From Cytidiella melzeri (lineage: Eukaryota > Basidiomycota > Agaricomycetes > Polyporales > Irpicaceae), in contig JABYQR010000195.1 of the NCBI GenBank assembly GCA_022592445.1, positions 1-64,000 of the forward strand: a stretch of DNA of 64,000 nucleotides. The letters are read 5' to 3'. The notes beneath the pieces are model-generated. The model made no database searches. It saw only the letters and a list, made by a program, of their open reading frames with translations, and was not told where the DNA came from. A program made the translations under genes and the position numbers. This document shows, in pieces, positions 55,801 through 64,000 of the stretch (the stretch's first letter is position 1; each line of letters begins with the position of its first letter).

Positions 55801-58403
55801 ATGGCATCGAGGGTGGCTGAGACCCAGAGGTATGAAACAGATGAGCTCGTGATGCATCCTGCGTTTGAAGACTACCAGCTACGTGTCAGAGATCCCGAAT
55901 TGTGCGACACCTCCGTCAAGCAACATTCGGGATACTTGGATATCAGCGACGGCAAACATCTGTTCTTCTGGTATGCCCTTTCTTTTTTTTTTCCTTACCC
56001 CACCCAGTGTGACAGATCTAACACGCTCGACAGGTTCTTTGAATCGCGCAACTCGCCTGAGAAGGCACCTTTGACTCTTTGGCTCAACGGTGGACCAGGC
56101 TGCAGCTCTATCACCGGGTTGCTGTTCGAACTTGGACCGTGTAGCATTGCCGACGAAGGCAAGAACACGACGTTCAATCCCTACTCCTGGACCCTACACT
56201 CCAACGTCATCTTCCTTGACCAGCCCGTCAATGTCGGATACTCTTACTCTGACGACGGCTCAACCGTTGACACGAGCCCCGTCGCAGCTGAGGATGTATA
56301 CGCATTTCTCGAGCTCTTCATTGACCGATACCCCGAGTACGCCGCTGCGCCCTTCCACCTCGCAGCAGAGAGCTACGGCGGAACCTACGCACCCAACATT
56401 GCCAACGTCATCCACAAGAAGAACAAGGCTCTTGCTGTCGCCGCTCGTCCTGCGCCTCGGGTAAAGAAGATCAACCTGTCTAGTGTCATGGATGGCCTGA
56501 CTAGCCCTTAATTTTCGCAATTTACCTCTTGTTTTTATCTGTAAAACTCCAGGCTACAACCTAGTTTCAATTCTCTCTGCATAAACTCCTTTGCACATCT
56601 ATTAAGCGCCCGTATCACGTGGCTTAGACGCTCCACACGGTCACATTACTTGCTACTACGTCACACTGGCATGTGACTTAGCTTAAGTAAGACCACATGG
56701 CTACAAGCACATGGCTCAGCCCATAGCTAGGGTTTGACGTCATAAATACTGTCCACATGGGCTCCTTATTGTTCTTTCCTTATTGTTCTCTTTATGGAAG
56801 GATGTTCTCACAGGTGTGGGAATGGAATACAATAGTTGGTCTCCTTTTAGATAGATTCTCTCACGGGTAGAGTTCTTGGCAAGGTCTAGACAATAGCTAT
56901 TGTTCTCCTTTAGGTAGTTCTTTTGTTCTTCGTTCCCATGGCTTCTTGCAAAGCCTGCCCTCAACATGGTCTGTGCGCAGGTCCCTGAAGTCTATATAAG
57001 CAGCTACATGTACGCTCCTAGCCCCATCTCGACCTCTTGGTCTTTACTGGGCTAGGTAAGCACACCCCTCCTGTACTACATAGCTAGTAGTACCCAATAC
57101 TAACTTGGTCTTTACTGGGCTAGATATCTGTATAAGGTCTATAGCTGGTGAGAGCATTGTGCTATACGCCTGCCACCACCTCGTCGTCGTCTTCCACTCC
57201 GTGTCCCTAGTTGTTACGTCGAGCTCCGTCTCCGTGACATCTAGTGTCATCCTCGCCAACGGAATCACAGACCTGCACACACAGTTCGCAACTATTCCAG
57301 ATTGGGCCTGTGAGGGCCCTTATGCTGTGTATGACAACCCCGAGGGAGCACAGTGTCAGTCGTTGAGGAGCAAGGTGCCTACTTGCCAACAGCTTATTCA
57401 GTCGTGCTATACCTTCAACTCGAGGTGGACGTGTGTGCCGGCGGCAGCGTATTGTTACAGTAAGATGATGGGTCCTCTACAGCGTGAGTGTCGGTTGTTG
57501 TGGTATGCTGGCAGTGTCTGACGTCGAGTGGGCTCAGGACTTGGCTTGAACATGTATGACGTTCGCAAGAAATGGTGTGTGTCTTATGCTGTTGAGTTTC
57601 AATTCCTGAGATGATTTTTCGCTGCTAGTGATTGCTCAAAGGACGGCGACCTGTGCTACAGACAGATGGGCTGGATTGACGTGTGGATGAACAACGCCGA
57701 GAACAAGAAAGTGCTCGGTGTCCCTGCGAACCTCCAATTTGACTCGTGCAATATGGAAGTCAACCAGGCATTTTTCAAGCAGGGCGATGGCATGCACAAC
57801 AGCGCAGCACTTTTACCCGACATCATCAACGACGACGTGAAACTGCTAGTCTACACCGGAAACGCCGATTCCATGTGCAACTTTATGGTATGGCAAAGGA
57901 CAATAAACCCACACTTTTTTTTGACTGTGGACTGACTGACCGGGTGGTTGGTGCAGGGTAACGAAGCGTGGGTGGAGAAGCTGGAGCACAAGTTCCACAG
58001 CGAGTTTGTGAAGAGCATTTCTACGAAGTGGACTACGCTCGGTTCTGGGCGTGTGGCTGGTGAAGTGCGCTTTGCGGGTGGAAACGGGTTTACGGCGGGC
58101 AACGTGACATTTGTGCAGGTGCTCGAGGCTGGGCATATGGTGCCGTTTGATCAGCCCAAAGCTGCCTTGGTAAGGTGTACAATACAAATGGTTGTGAGGC
58201 ATGTTCTGATTTTTTTTTTTGGTGTGTAGGATATGTTCACTCGGTGGATCACGGACGTCCCACTTCTGGTTGCCTCGACATGTAGAGTGCGTACGCGGAG
58301 GTTGTCTAGAGAATGGCTGGCACGATGCAGGTCGCGACCAAGGTGTGTGTCTTGCTGCCCCGGGTCTTCAAAGCTTACAACTTTTCGAATGCAGGTATAT
58401 TGA
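55801..58403 (+). pseudogene. Serine carboxypeptidase (S10, CPY-like), disrupted by a solo LTR
   Basis: Exons 55,801-55,970, 56,034-57,483 (with the LTR inside), 57,538-57,574, 57,629-57,887, 57,957-58,169 and 58,230-58,403. Family features: [37 protein letters not shown], the catalytic Ser in [11 protein letters not shown] (Ala in place of the usual Gly before Glu), the catalytic Asp in YTGNADSMCNFMGN and the catalytic His in EAGHMVPFDQP. Vacuolar or secreted carboxypeptidases remove C-terminal residues. Two defects: the 756-bp LTR at 56,484 splits the codons of NLSSVILANG, and no signal peptide or propeptide is visible before MASRVAETQ. Excising GT...AG at the LTR edges (56,483-57,244) would remove one base too many. 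The C-terminus after VPLLVAST is longer than usual. Confidence 0.9.
56484..57239 (+). mobile_element. Solo LTR of family B inside the carboxypeptidase gene
   Basis: 756 bp, TGTCATGG...CCGTGACA, TSD TCTAG (56,479-56,483 and 57,240-57,244). It carries ATCTCGACCT at 57,026-57,035 (perfect complement of the element B primer site), the repeat CTTGGTCTTTACTGGGCTAG twice (57,036-57,055 and 57,104-57,123) with GTAAG and TACTAAC between (possible 68-nt intron 57,056-57,123), and an antisense frame at 56,740-56,967. Confidence 0.95.
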
Positions 58404-59834
58404 TGGATCCGGAAGCCGTCAATTGCAAGTCTTGATATCAACCGGCACGCGGATCCTGCTCGTGCAGCGTTCATGTACGTCGACGGAGCTTGGAATTCCA
58501 GCTGAACTCACGCGAATCCTGCTTGCGCGACAGCGACATCGACATTGACCGAACTTCGAACTATTTTGCCAACCGCATGGCGCTATGCGTGCATTGACAA
58601 CAACAGCAGGTCAATTATGAGCGTAATTCTCATACACACGTCATGTATCCGTACACGTACAGTCTGCACACATATATGGAAGTACTGTCAACTGCCATGA
58701 GAATGCCGAGCTGAATGCGAGCGCGAGAACCGCGATATAGGGCGGCGGCCGCTGGTCATGAACTTAAAATATACGAGCAATATGACAATGATATGCGGTC
58801 TTTATAAGCATATATCATTGTCATGTTCTTCGGGCGCATGTAAAGAATATGTGAACAATATCTCATATATTCAGCGCCTATATTTCAATAATAATAGAGG
58901 CTGACGTGCAGTGACTGTTGTAGAACCAGCTTTGCAAATTTATTTGCATCGAGCGTATTGAAAAAAGTGTGGGCACATGAGTGTTGGCCCAAAAATTACA
59001 ATTTTTTCTTTATTTCCTAGAAGACCATCTCACGTATGATATCCGGAGGTTTGAAGGATGAGAAATCGTGTAATACGACGAGCGGAACGTTGCCGTCGTC
59101 GAGAGTCAGGTTTTGCAAAAGCGTACCCGTTTTGAGTCACAAATTGATGCTATTGTCACACGGCAAGTTCAATCACTGCTCGGCTTGTCACGAAGCGCCC
59201 TTGTACAGAGGTTGAGTCGAAGTAGACGAAGCTACATTTACATCGCGTGAGAGACGAACGTAGCTAGAAAATTATACGAGTATGTACAGCAAAGGAGTGA
59301 ATTTATATACAAATCAAAAGAGTGGCTATTATTTCACAAGCACAGTCGAGTATGCGTCATTGGTCGCCATGTATATTACACTAATCGGAGTTTGAACCCC
59401 TTGTCACTCTGCTTGCGCCTTTTGTCACGACAATTCAGAATTTTCCCCTCCCAAGCTCACTCGCATTTCTGACAATGAGTTGAAGCTTAGGAAATGAAGC
59501 GGTGGTGTAGGCGAGGTAGATTCCAGGTTTTTGTGCTCACCGCTCGCTGGGATCTTTGGGATCTTGTCAGATATGGTCAGATATGCGTGTACAAGACGGC
59601 AGAAAACACACCGGTAACACTCGGTAGCCTGCATCCCTCCCTCGAATATTACAAAAAGTACATGTACATATTGTTTGAGGAAAATTCTATATAATACATC
59701 TTTTACCGGTACAAAAAACAAGGTGTGATTGAGGCTGGAGGCTGATTTGCAACAGCGTACCCGTTTGCAAAAGGGGTTCTACAACAGTACAGCTCAGTCT
59801 AAACTTACGCTCGTGACGGTCCTCTACTCTCTCC
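58404..59834. other. Intergenic region, 1.4 kb
   Basis: No gene recognised. It contains an imperfect hairpin at 58,782-58,824 (ATGACAATGATATGC facing GCATATATCATTGTCAT) and a 20-bp direct repeat family AGCGTACCCGTTT at about 59,120 and 59,754. CT-rich sequence (59,800-59,834) precedes the next ATG. Confidence 0.45.
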
Positions 59835-60683
59835 ATGTCGGATGCCCGAGCTCTCTTGAAGGCCAAAAGACAAGAGGCCCGTGTTAGTCACCCATTGGCG
59901 GGCTATACCTCCGCTGGCCAACTGCGCTGCGTAGCTTGTGGTACCAATGTCAAGCACACTTCTTCATGGGAGGGCCATGTTGGGAGTAAAGGGCACCGCG
60001 TGAATGCGGCTAGACTAAGGGAGACCCAGCAGATGGAAGTGGAGAGGCAACGGATGGTCATGAAGGACTCCGGGAAGCGGAAAGCAGAGGACGAGGACGA
60101 CGAGGACATGGCACAGGAAGAGAGCAGTACGAAGAAGCGAAAGCTCAGCCCCGTGGAGGCTCGATACATCTCAGCTCAGACCACTGCCCTCACGACCACA
60201 AGTGACTTTCCTGCAGATTTCTTCTCGGACCCATCGCACGCCCCGCCACCGCTCAGCTCAGACGACGAAGGCGAGGAAGAAATGAAATCGAGGTCCACTC
60301 TAGCACAGGCTGCTCCTCTAGACGCAGAATGGGAGGCTTTTCAGCAGACAGTGCTGAACGCTCCGGACAAAGGCCAGACATATGACCGTGCCACTGTCTT
60401 TGCAGAGCCCGTGCTTGCTGCGGAAGTGCCAGAAGGGTTTCCTCCACGCGAAGGGGGGAGTAGCATGGCAGAAACAGAGGCTGCGCCGCTGACGGAGACC
60501 GAAATCAGGCGGAATAAGGAGCAAGAGGAGCGTGAACTCATCATGGACAGGTTAATGCAGGAGGAGAGAGCACAGGAGGAAGCAGACGCGAAAGTTTCCA
60601 TGCTGAAACAGAGGTTAAAAAGCCTGCGAAAGCATCGTGAAGCGGCAAAGACGGCGAGGGAGAGCAGGGATAAAGAGTCGTGA
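59835..60683 (+). CDS. ZNF830/CCDC16-like zinc-finger protein
   Basis: Single exon, 282 residues. The N-terminus MSDARALLKAKRQEAR is followed by HPLAGYTSAGQLRCVACGTNVKHTSSWEGHVGSKGHR, a C-x2-C-x12-H-x5-H finger of the matrin/U1C type that begins ZNF830 proteins. A basic, acidic-cluster linker follows (KRKAEDEDDEDMAQEE, KKRKLSP, probably nuclear localisation), then a middle segment PLDAEWEAFQQTV and a C-terminal coiled coil (EEERAQEEADAKVSMLKQRLKSLRKHREAAKTARESR). ZNF830 homologues are nuclear and found with spliceosomes and genome maintenance; the fungal role is not settled. Start and stop are clear. Confidence 0.85.
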   Translation: MSDARALLKAKRQEARVSHPLAGYTSAGQLRCVACGTNVKHTSSWEGHVGSKGHRVNAARLRETQQMEVERQRMVMKDSGKRKAEDEDDEDMAQEESSTKKRKLSPVEARYISAQTTALTTTSDFPADFFSDPSHAPPPLSSDDEGEEEMKSRSTLAQAAPLDAEWEAFQQTVLNAPDKGQTYDRATVFAEPVLAAEVPEGFPPREGGSSMAETEAAPLTETEIRRNKEQEERELIMDRLMQEERAQEEADAKVSMLKQRLKSLRKHREAAKTARESRDKES

Positions 60684-60720
60684 CTATTTCGCAGTATGTC
60701 TTCTATATACAGTGGTTACA

Positions 60721-62043
60721 CTATGCTGCATGTACGCCTGACACAGACACTTCAGCAGTACGCGTTTCCTCAGTCTCAGTGCGCCAACCTATCCGCGACG
60801 ACCAATCCATACCCTGCTTATGAAACATCATAAGCCCGAGGATAACAGGTAGAAACCATAAGCTCTGTTGAAACAGCGCCCTCGCTTGCTTTCCTGATCC
60901 CGTTCTCCAAAATTTCCACGCCGCCCCCACGAACATGGCGTTGGGCACAAGACTCGTCAAAGCGAATGCCCATGTAGTGAGTCCAGATAGCGGTACGAGA
61001 ATTGAGCATATCGGAATGAAGAGAATGGCATGCCGGAGAGCGACGAGTCTGTTTTTGGAGGGTGAGATGACGCATAGCATGTGGTAGCCTGCTTGCGCAT
61101 ATGCCTCCCGCACGAAATGTGAAAGGGCATTGAAATGAGGAAATTCCCAGCTGAACAACACCATAAACAGTGCCAACGGCGCCAGTGGGTTGTCGACCAA
61201 CGAGATGTCTACAGGTGAGGAGGCGAGGAATGAAGGGAGGAACAAAGTGATTGGATGATCGAGGGAAGGCAACAAGTGCCCCCCGCACGCGGTCCACCCC
61301 ATGAGAGGAGGTATTGCACCGACGACAGACCCTACCCAGGTGTTCCATGCAGTATGTCTCTTGAGCCATGTATAGGGGCCTGCGTACAGTGCTATGTTGA
61401 GTAGGCCAAGCCAGGCCGTAGTAGGGTTGACTACCGTCCACAGAAGCAAAGGACCCGACACTCCTGTGGCAGTTGCGAAGCAAGCAGCATGCACCGGTGT
61501 TATTGCTCTGCGGACTAGAGGGCGCATACGAGTACGAGCCATCTGGGCGTCGAATGGGACCTCTTGCAGTTGGTTGAGTGAATTGGCTGCCGCTGAGCAT
61601 AAAGCTGTACCTGCAGCAGTGGCGAGAAGTACGGGAATCGTGGTTGGCAGGGGTGAAAGCGCGACACCTCCCATCGCAGTCAAAACAATCAACGTGGTGA
61701 GGTGTGACTTGGAAAGTTGAGTGTAAACCTTTAAGAGTCGTCGAGGCGTAAGTACTTCAGATGGTTTGTACTCTGTCAACGGTACAGTTTCTATTGCCTG
61801 TGCGTCCTTTGCAACGTTGGTTGAGCTGATGGCTCTTGCTGTGCGCCGTGACAGAGAGTTGGGGGGATACTGGATCGAATGAACCGACGTCGCTGACTTC
61901 CACTGGGCATTGTGGAAGAAAAACGACGCAAATACCAGAGACTTTGCTGATGATGAATACCTGACTGCAGATGTCTGCAGTCTCCAGTTTGGTGTGCCTC
62001 TGCGACGGACGCACAGCCCTATAGAGCCAAATGTCCTCTGCAT
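60721..62043 (-). CDS. COX10: Protohaem IX farnesyltransferase, mitochondrial
   Basis: Single exon. I chose ATG 62,043 (MQRTFGSIGLCVRRRG), giving 440 residues with an Arg/Ser-rich presequence; the frame is open further upstream to 62,271, but that would run into the shared promoter. It makes haem O from haem B for cytochrome c oxidase, as an inner-membrane protein. UbiA-type motifs: NSLNQLQEVPFDAQMARTRMRPL and a second prenyl-binding region WEFPHFNALSHFVREAYAQAGYHML. At least seven hydrophobic segments are visible, including TTLIVLTAMGGVALSPLP and GPYTWLKRHTAWNTWVGSVVGAIPPLMGW. No defect seen. Confidence 0.95.
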   Translation of the reverse strand: MQRTFGSIGLCVRRRGTPNWRLQTSAVRYSSSAKSLVFASFFFHNAQWKSATSVHSIQYPPNSLSRRTARAISSTNVAKDAQAIETVPLTEYKPSEVLTPRRLLKVYTQLSKSHLTTLIVLTAMGGVALSPLPTTIPVLLATAAGTALCSAAANSLNQLQEVPFDAQMARTRMRPLVRRAITPVHAACFATATGVSGPLLLWTVVNPTTAWLGLLNIALYAGPYTWLKRHTAWNTWVGSVVGAIPPLMGWTACGGHLLPSLDHPITLFLPSFLASSPVDISLVDNPLAPLALFMVLFSWEFPHFNALSHFVREAYAQAGYHMLCVISPSKNRLVALRHAILFIPICSILVPLSGLTTWAFALTSLVPNAMFVGAAWKFWRTGSGKQARALFQQSLWFLPVILGLMMFHKQGMDWSSRIGWRTETEETRTAEVSVSGVHAA

Positions 62044-62346
62044 GCGTACTGGAAACGTTGTTAGCTCGACAGAGTGCTGCCAAAGAGATGAGGTACTTGC
62101 CTGTGCGTTCGCGATGCTCGAGGTCGCTATGCAAGCACCGGCGGCGCCAGCCGGCCCAGCCAAAATTGCCGCACGTGAGCAGTGCAACTTGTCCTCTTCC
62201 ATCGCCACCAGGTCGACCTCCAGCAATAGGAACGACGACCACAGCAGGCACCTCGCCCGCCATACCACCAAGCTCTCGGACTTCTGCCGTAATTTAAGCC
62301 TTACTATCTACTCTACCAAAACCAAACATAGTCCTTCGGGCCAAAT
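62044..62346. promoter_or_regulatory. Divergent promoter region COX10 / U1-70K
   Basis: About 300 bp between the start codons (76 bp if the longer COX10 frame were used). No TATA box is obvious; a bidirectional TATA-less promoter is inferred. Confidence 0.4.
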
Positions 62347-63792
62347 ATGCCTGGCACCCACTTGCTACCACCGAATCTCCTCAAGCTCTTCGCCCCTCGT
62401 CCCCCTCTGCCGTATCTTCGACCTCTGGATCGTGATATTGATCGTGTGCACAACAAAAATGTCGGAGGCGTTGGACAGATACTAGCAGGCCTCCGTGAGG
62501 AGAAGACTCAGGGTATGCTCAACACTGGCGAGGGCGAAGGCATGGAAGAAGGCGAAGAGCCGAACTTTACCCTTGCTGAAGAGACAAAACGGCAAATTCG
62601 GAGGGAAGAGAGAAAGAAGAAAAGGACAGAGGAGTTCAAAAGTGCAAAAGAGACTTGTATGTTGCTTGCCCGTCGTGCATCTTGTGCGCTTCTGACCATT
62701 ACTGCCACCCGTACATAGACAAGCCAGCAGATGACCCAGAGGCGGTGGGCGATCCCTACAAGACTCTTTTCATATCTCGTCTAGTATGTGAAACGTAAAT
62801 TGTGCTCATAAAACTTATACTGACTTCTTTCCACCAGCATAAAGGCGCAATGGACACTGACCTCCGTCGAGAATTCGAAGGCTTTGGAAGCATAGAAAGG
62901 GTGAGAATAGTTCGCGACAAAAAAGGGCGTAGCAGAGGCTACGCGTTCATCGTCTTTGAGCGTGAACGCGATATGAAAGGTAAAAGCTATTTCTACTCAT
63001 CGCATGCATGTTTAACATCAGCGAATCCGTTGCGGTTTGTACCCTTCATTTTGATTCCCCTTTAGCTGCTTACAAGGAATCCGACCGATTACACATCATG
63101 GGAAAGCGAGTTCTTGTAGATGTTGAGCGCGGTCGTACGGTAAGAGGGTGGAAGCCACGTCGTCTTGGTGGAGGTCTAGGCGGCAGACCCAAGCCAGAAG
63201 TTTCCGCTCCCGCTTTCATAGGAGGAAGTGCCGGCCCCGGCGGCGGCCTAGGCGGAGGCAGCGACAGAGGTGGTTTCCGTGGTGGTCGCGGTGGCTTCCG
63301 CGGTGGAGACAGAAGTGGAGATAGGGGTGGTTTCCGTGGTGGTCGCGGAGGTTTCAGAGGTGGAGGAGGTGGGTTTGGAGGTGGAGGAGGGGGTGGTGGA
63401 TTCGGCGGAGGTAGAGATGACTTTGGTGGAGGCGGGCGAGGCGGATTTAGAGGAGGCTTTCGGTCGGTAACGTCTCTCGCTGCTCGACGGTCGGATGCTG
63501 ATGTCTTCCTACTTGCAGCGGTGGGCGTGGAGGAGGCATTGGCTACCAAGGCGGTGGGTTCAACGACCATGGTCAAAATGGATTTGGTGGGCCACCTGGG
63601 CCACCGAATGGACAAGGCGGTCCTGGAGGGTTTGGGGGTCCGCCTGGTGGTGGGTATGGTGGCGGACCTGGCGGGTTCGGGCCTCCGGGCGGTGGGTATG
63701 GTGGTGGCGGGGGCGGTGGCTTCCGTGGTGATCTCAAGCGCGAAGGTGGTGGTGGGTATGATGACCGCGACTCAAAACGACCCCGGTACTAG
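62347..63792 (+). CDS. SNP1: U1 snRNP 70 kDa protein
   Basis: Five exons; introns 62,657-62,718, 62,784-62,837, 62,980-63,065 and 63,463-63,518. The N-terminus [28 protein letters not shown] is the conserved U1-70K lead, followed by the basic helix [13 protein letters not shown], an RRM with RNP2 (TLFISRL) and RNP1 ([10 protein letters not shown]), and [26 protein letters not shown] right after it. The RRM binds stem-loop I of U1 snRNA, for 5' splice-site recognition. The C-terminal 200 residues are Gly/Arg/Phe rich (FRGGRGG repeats, then GPPGG repeats) ending DSKRPRY, instead of the Arg-Ser/Arg-Glu tail of animals. Confidence 0.96.
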
Positions 63793-64000
63793 TTCGACGT
63801 TATACTGTTTGATTGCGACCCACTTTTTCTAGGCCTTTCACAGGTAAAGACGCACTCGCACGTCAATGTGGGTTGTGTAAGTACCAGTGTTTGGCACGTC
63901 ACCCTTTTATTGTCTCTGTCCGGCTCTTGTCTCATGCGAAGGTTTGTATGTATTGCTGCCTACCAGACAAGTATGAAGTATAGCTGTTACTGCAAATAGT
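63793..64000. other. 3' flank of U1-70K, nothing recognised
   Basis: Probable 3' UTR and intergenic DNA to the window end. Confidence 0.5.

Noticed and set aside
56483..57244. Solo LTR in the carboxypeptidase acting as an intron
   Set aside because: The only GT-AG pair at its edges would remove 762 bases where 761 (LTR plus TSD) were added, shifting the frame. Other splice choices could not be supported.
59425..59721. Minus-strand 98-codon frame between carboxypeptidase and ZNF830-like gene
   Set aside because: No family features, no homologue recognised, odd composition; not annotated.
63070..63615. Antisense proline-rich frame opposite U1-70K
   Set aside because: A mirror of the Gly-rich coding repeats on the plus strand.

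Overview
This is a window of a filamentous fungus, almost certainly a basidiomycete (Agaricomycete type). The host genes at the right end carry many 50-90 nt GT-AG introns, and the left two thirds is packed with chromodomain-bearing Ty3/gypsy retrotransposons, a hAT element and a Mutator-like element of the kinds common in such genomes. I cannot fix the genus from sequence alone; a Rhizoctonia/Ceratobasidium-like genome is a low-confidence guess.

Positions 1-41,209 are a stack of transposons inserted into one another, which can be unpicked through target-site duplications (TSDs). A degenerate minus-strand Ty3/gypsy element, 'A2' (5' LTR at 39,740-40,887, integrase end at 5,000), is the host. 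It was hit by a solo LTR of its own family (31,086-31,774, TSD GCCTG), a complete plus-strand chromovirus 'F1' (32,003-39,183, TSD GTGTG), a solo LTR 'E' (5,825-6,498, TSD GATTC) and a solo LTR 'D2' (6,529-6,880 plus 26,205-26,528, TSD ATTCC). D2 was split by chromovirus 'B' (6,881-26,204, TSD CAGAC/CGGAC). B was split inside gag by a hAT transposon (8,949-20,401, TSD TTGAGCGC, TIRs of about 20 bp). The hAT was split by another chromovirus of the B family, 'C' (10,447-18,043, minus strand). That is five nested layers. Separately, the first half of A2 is duplicated almost without change as an inverted copy 'A1' at the window's left end (about 206-4,830), which carries its own solo LTR 'D1'.

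The LTR families share an architecture: TATA box; about 35 bp further on a short segment complementary to the primer-binding site just inside the element (as in self-priming Tf1); then, in families B, D and F, a putative 55-68 nt leader intron whose 3' end duplicates the preceding exon. In A, B, C and F an extra ORF of unknown function lies between leader and gag, and in B, C and F gag ends in a T-run plus TGA with pol open in the -1 frame.

Positions 41,210-51,778 hold mostly degenerate material: a hypothetical multi-exon gene, fragments of transposon-associated ORFs, a TOG-domain (CLASP-like) fragment and a Mutator-like transposase broken by a MITE-like insertion.

Positions 51,779-63,792 are ordinary host genes: tRNA m7G methyltransferase (minus) divergent from mitochondrial citrate synthase (plus), a truncated membrane-protein gene, a serine carboxypeptidase gene broken by a B-family solo LTR, a ZNF830-like zinc-finger protein, COX10 (minus) divergent from U1 snRNP 70K (plus).
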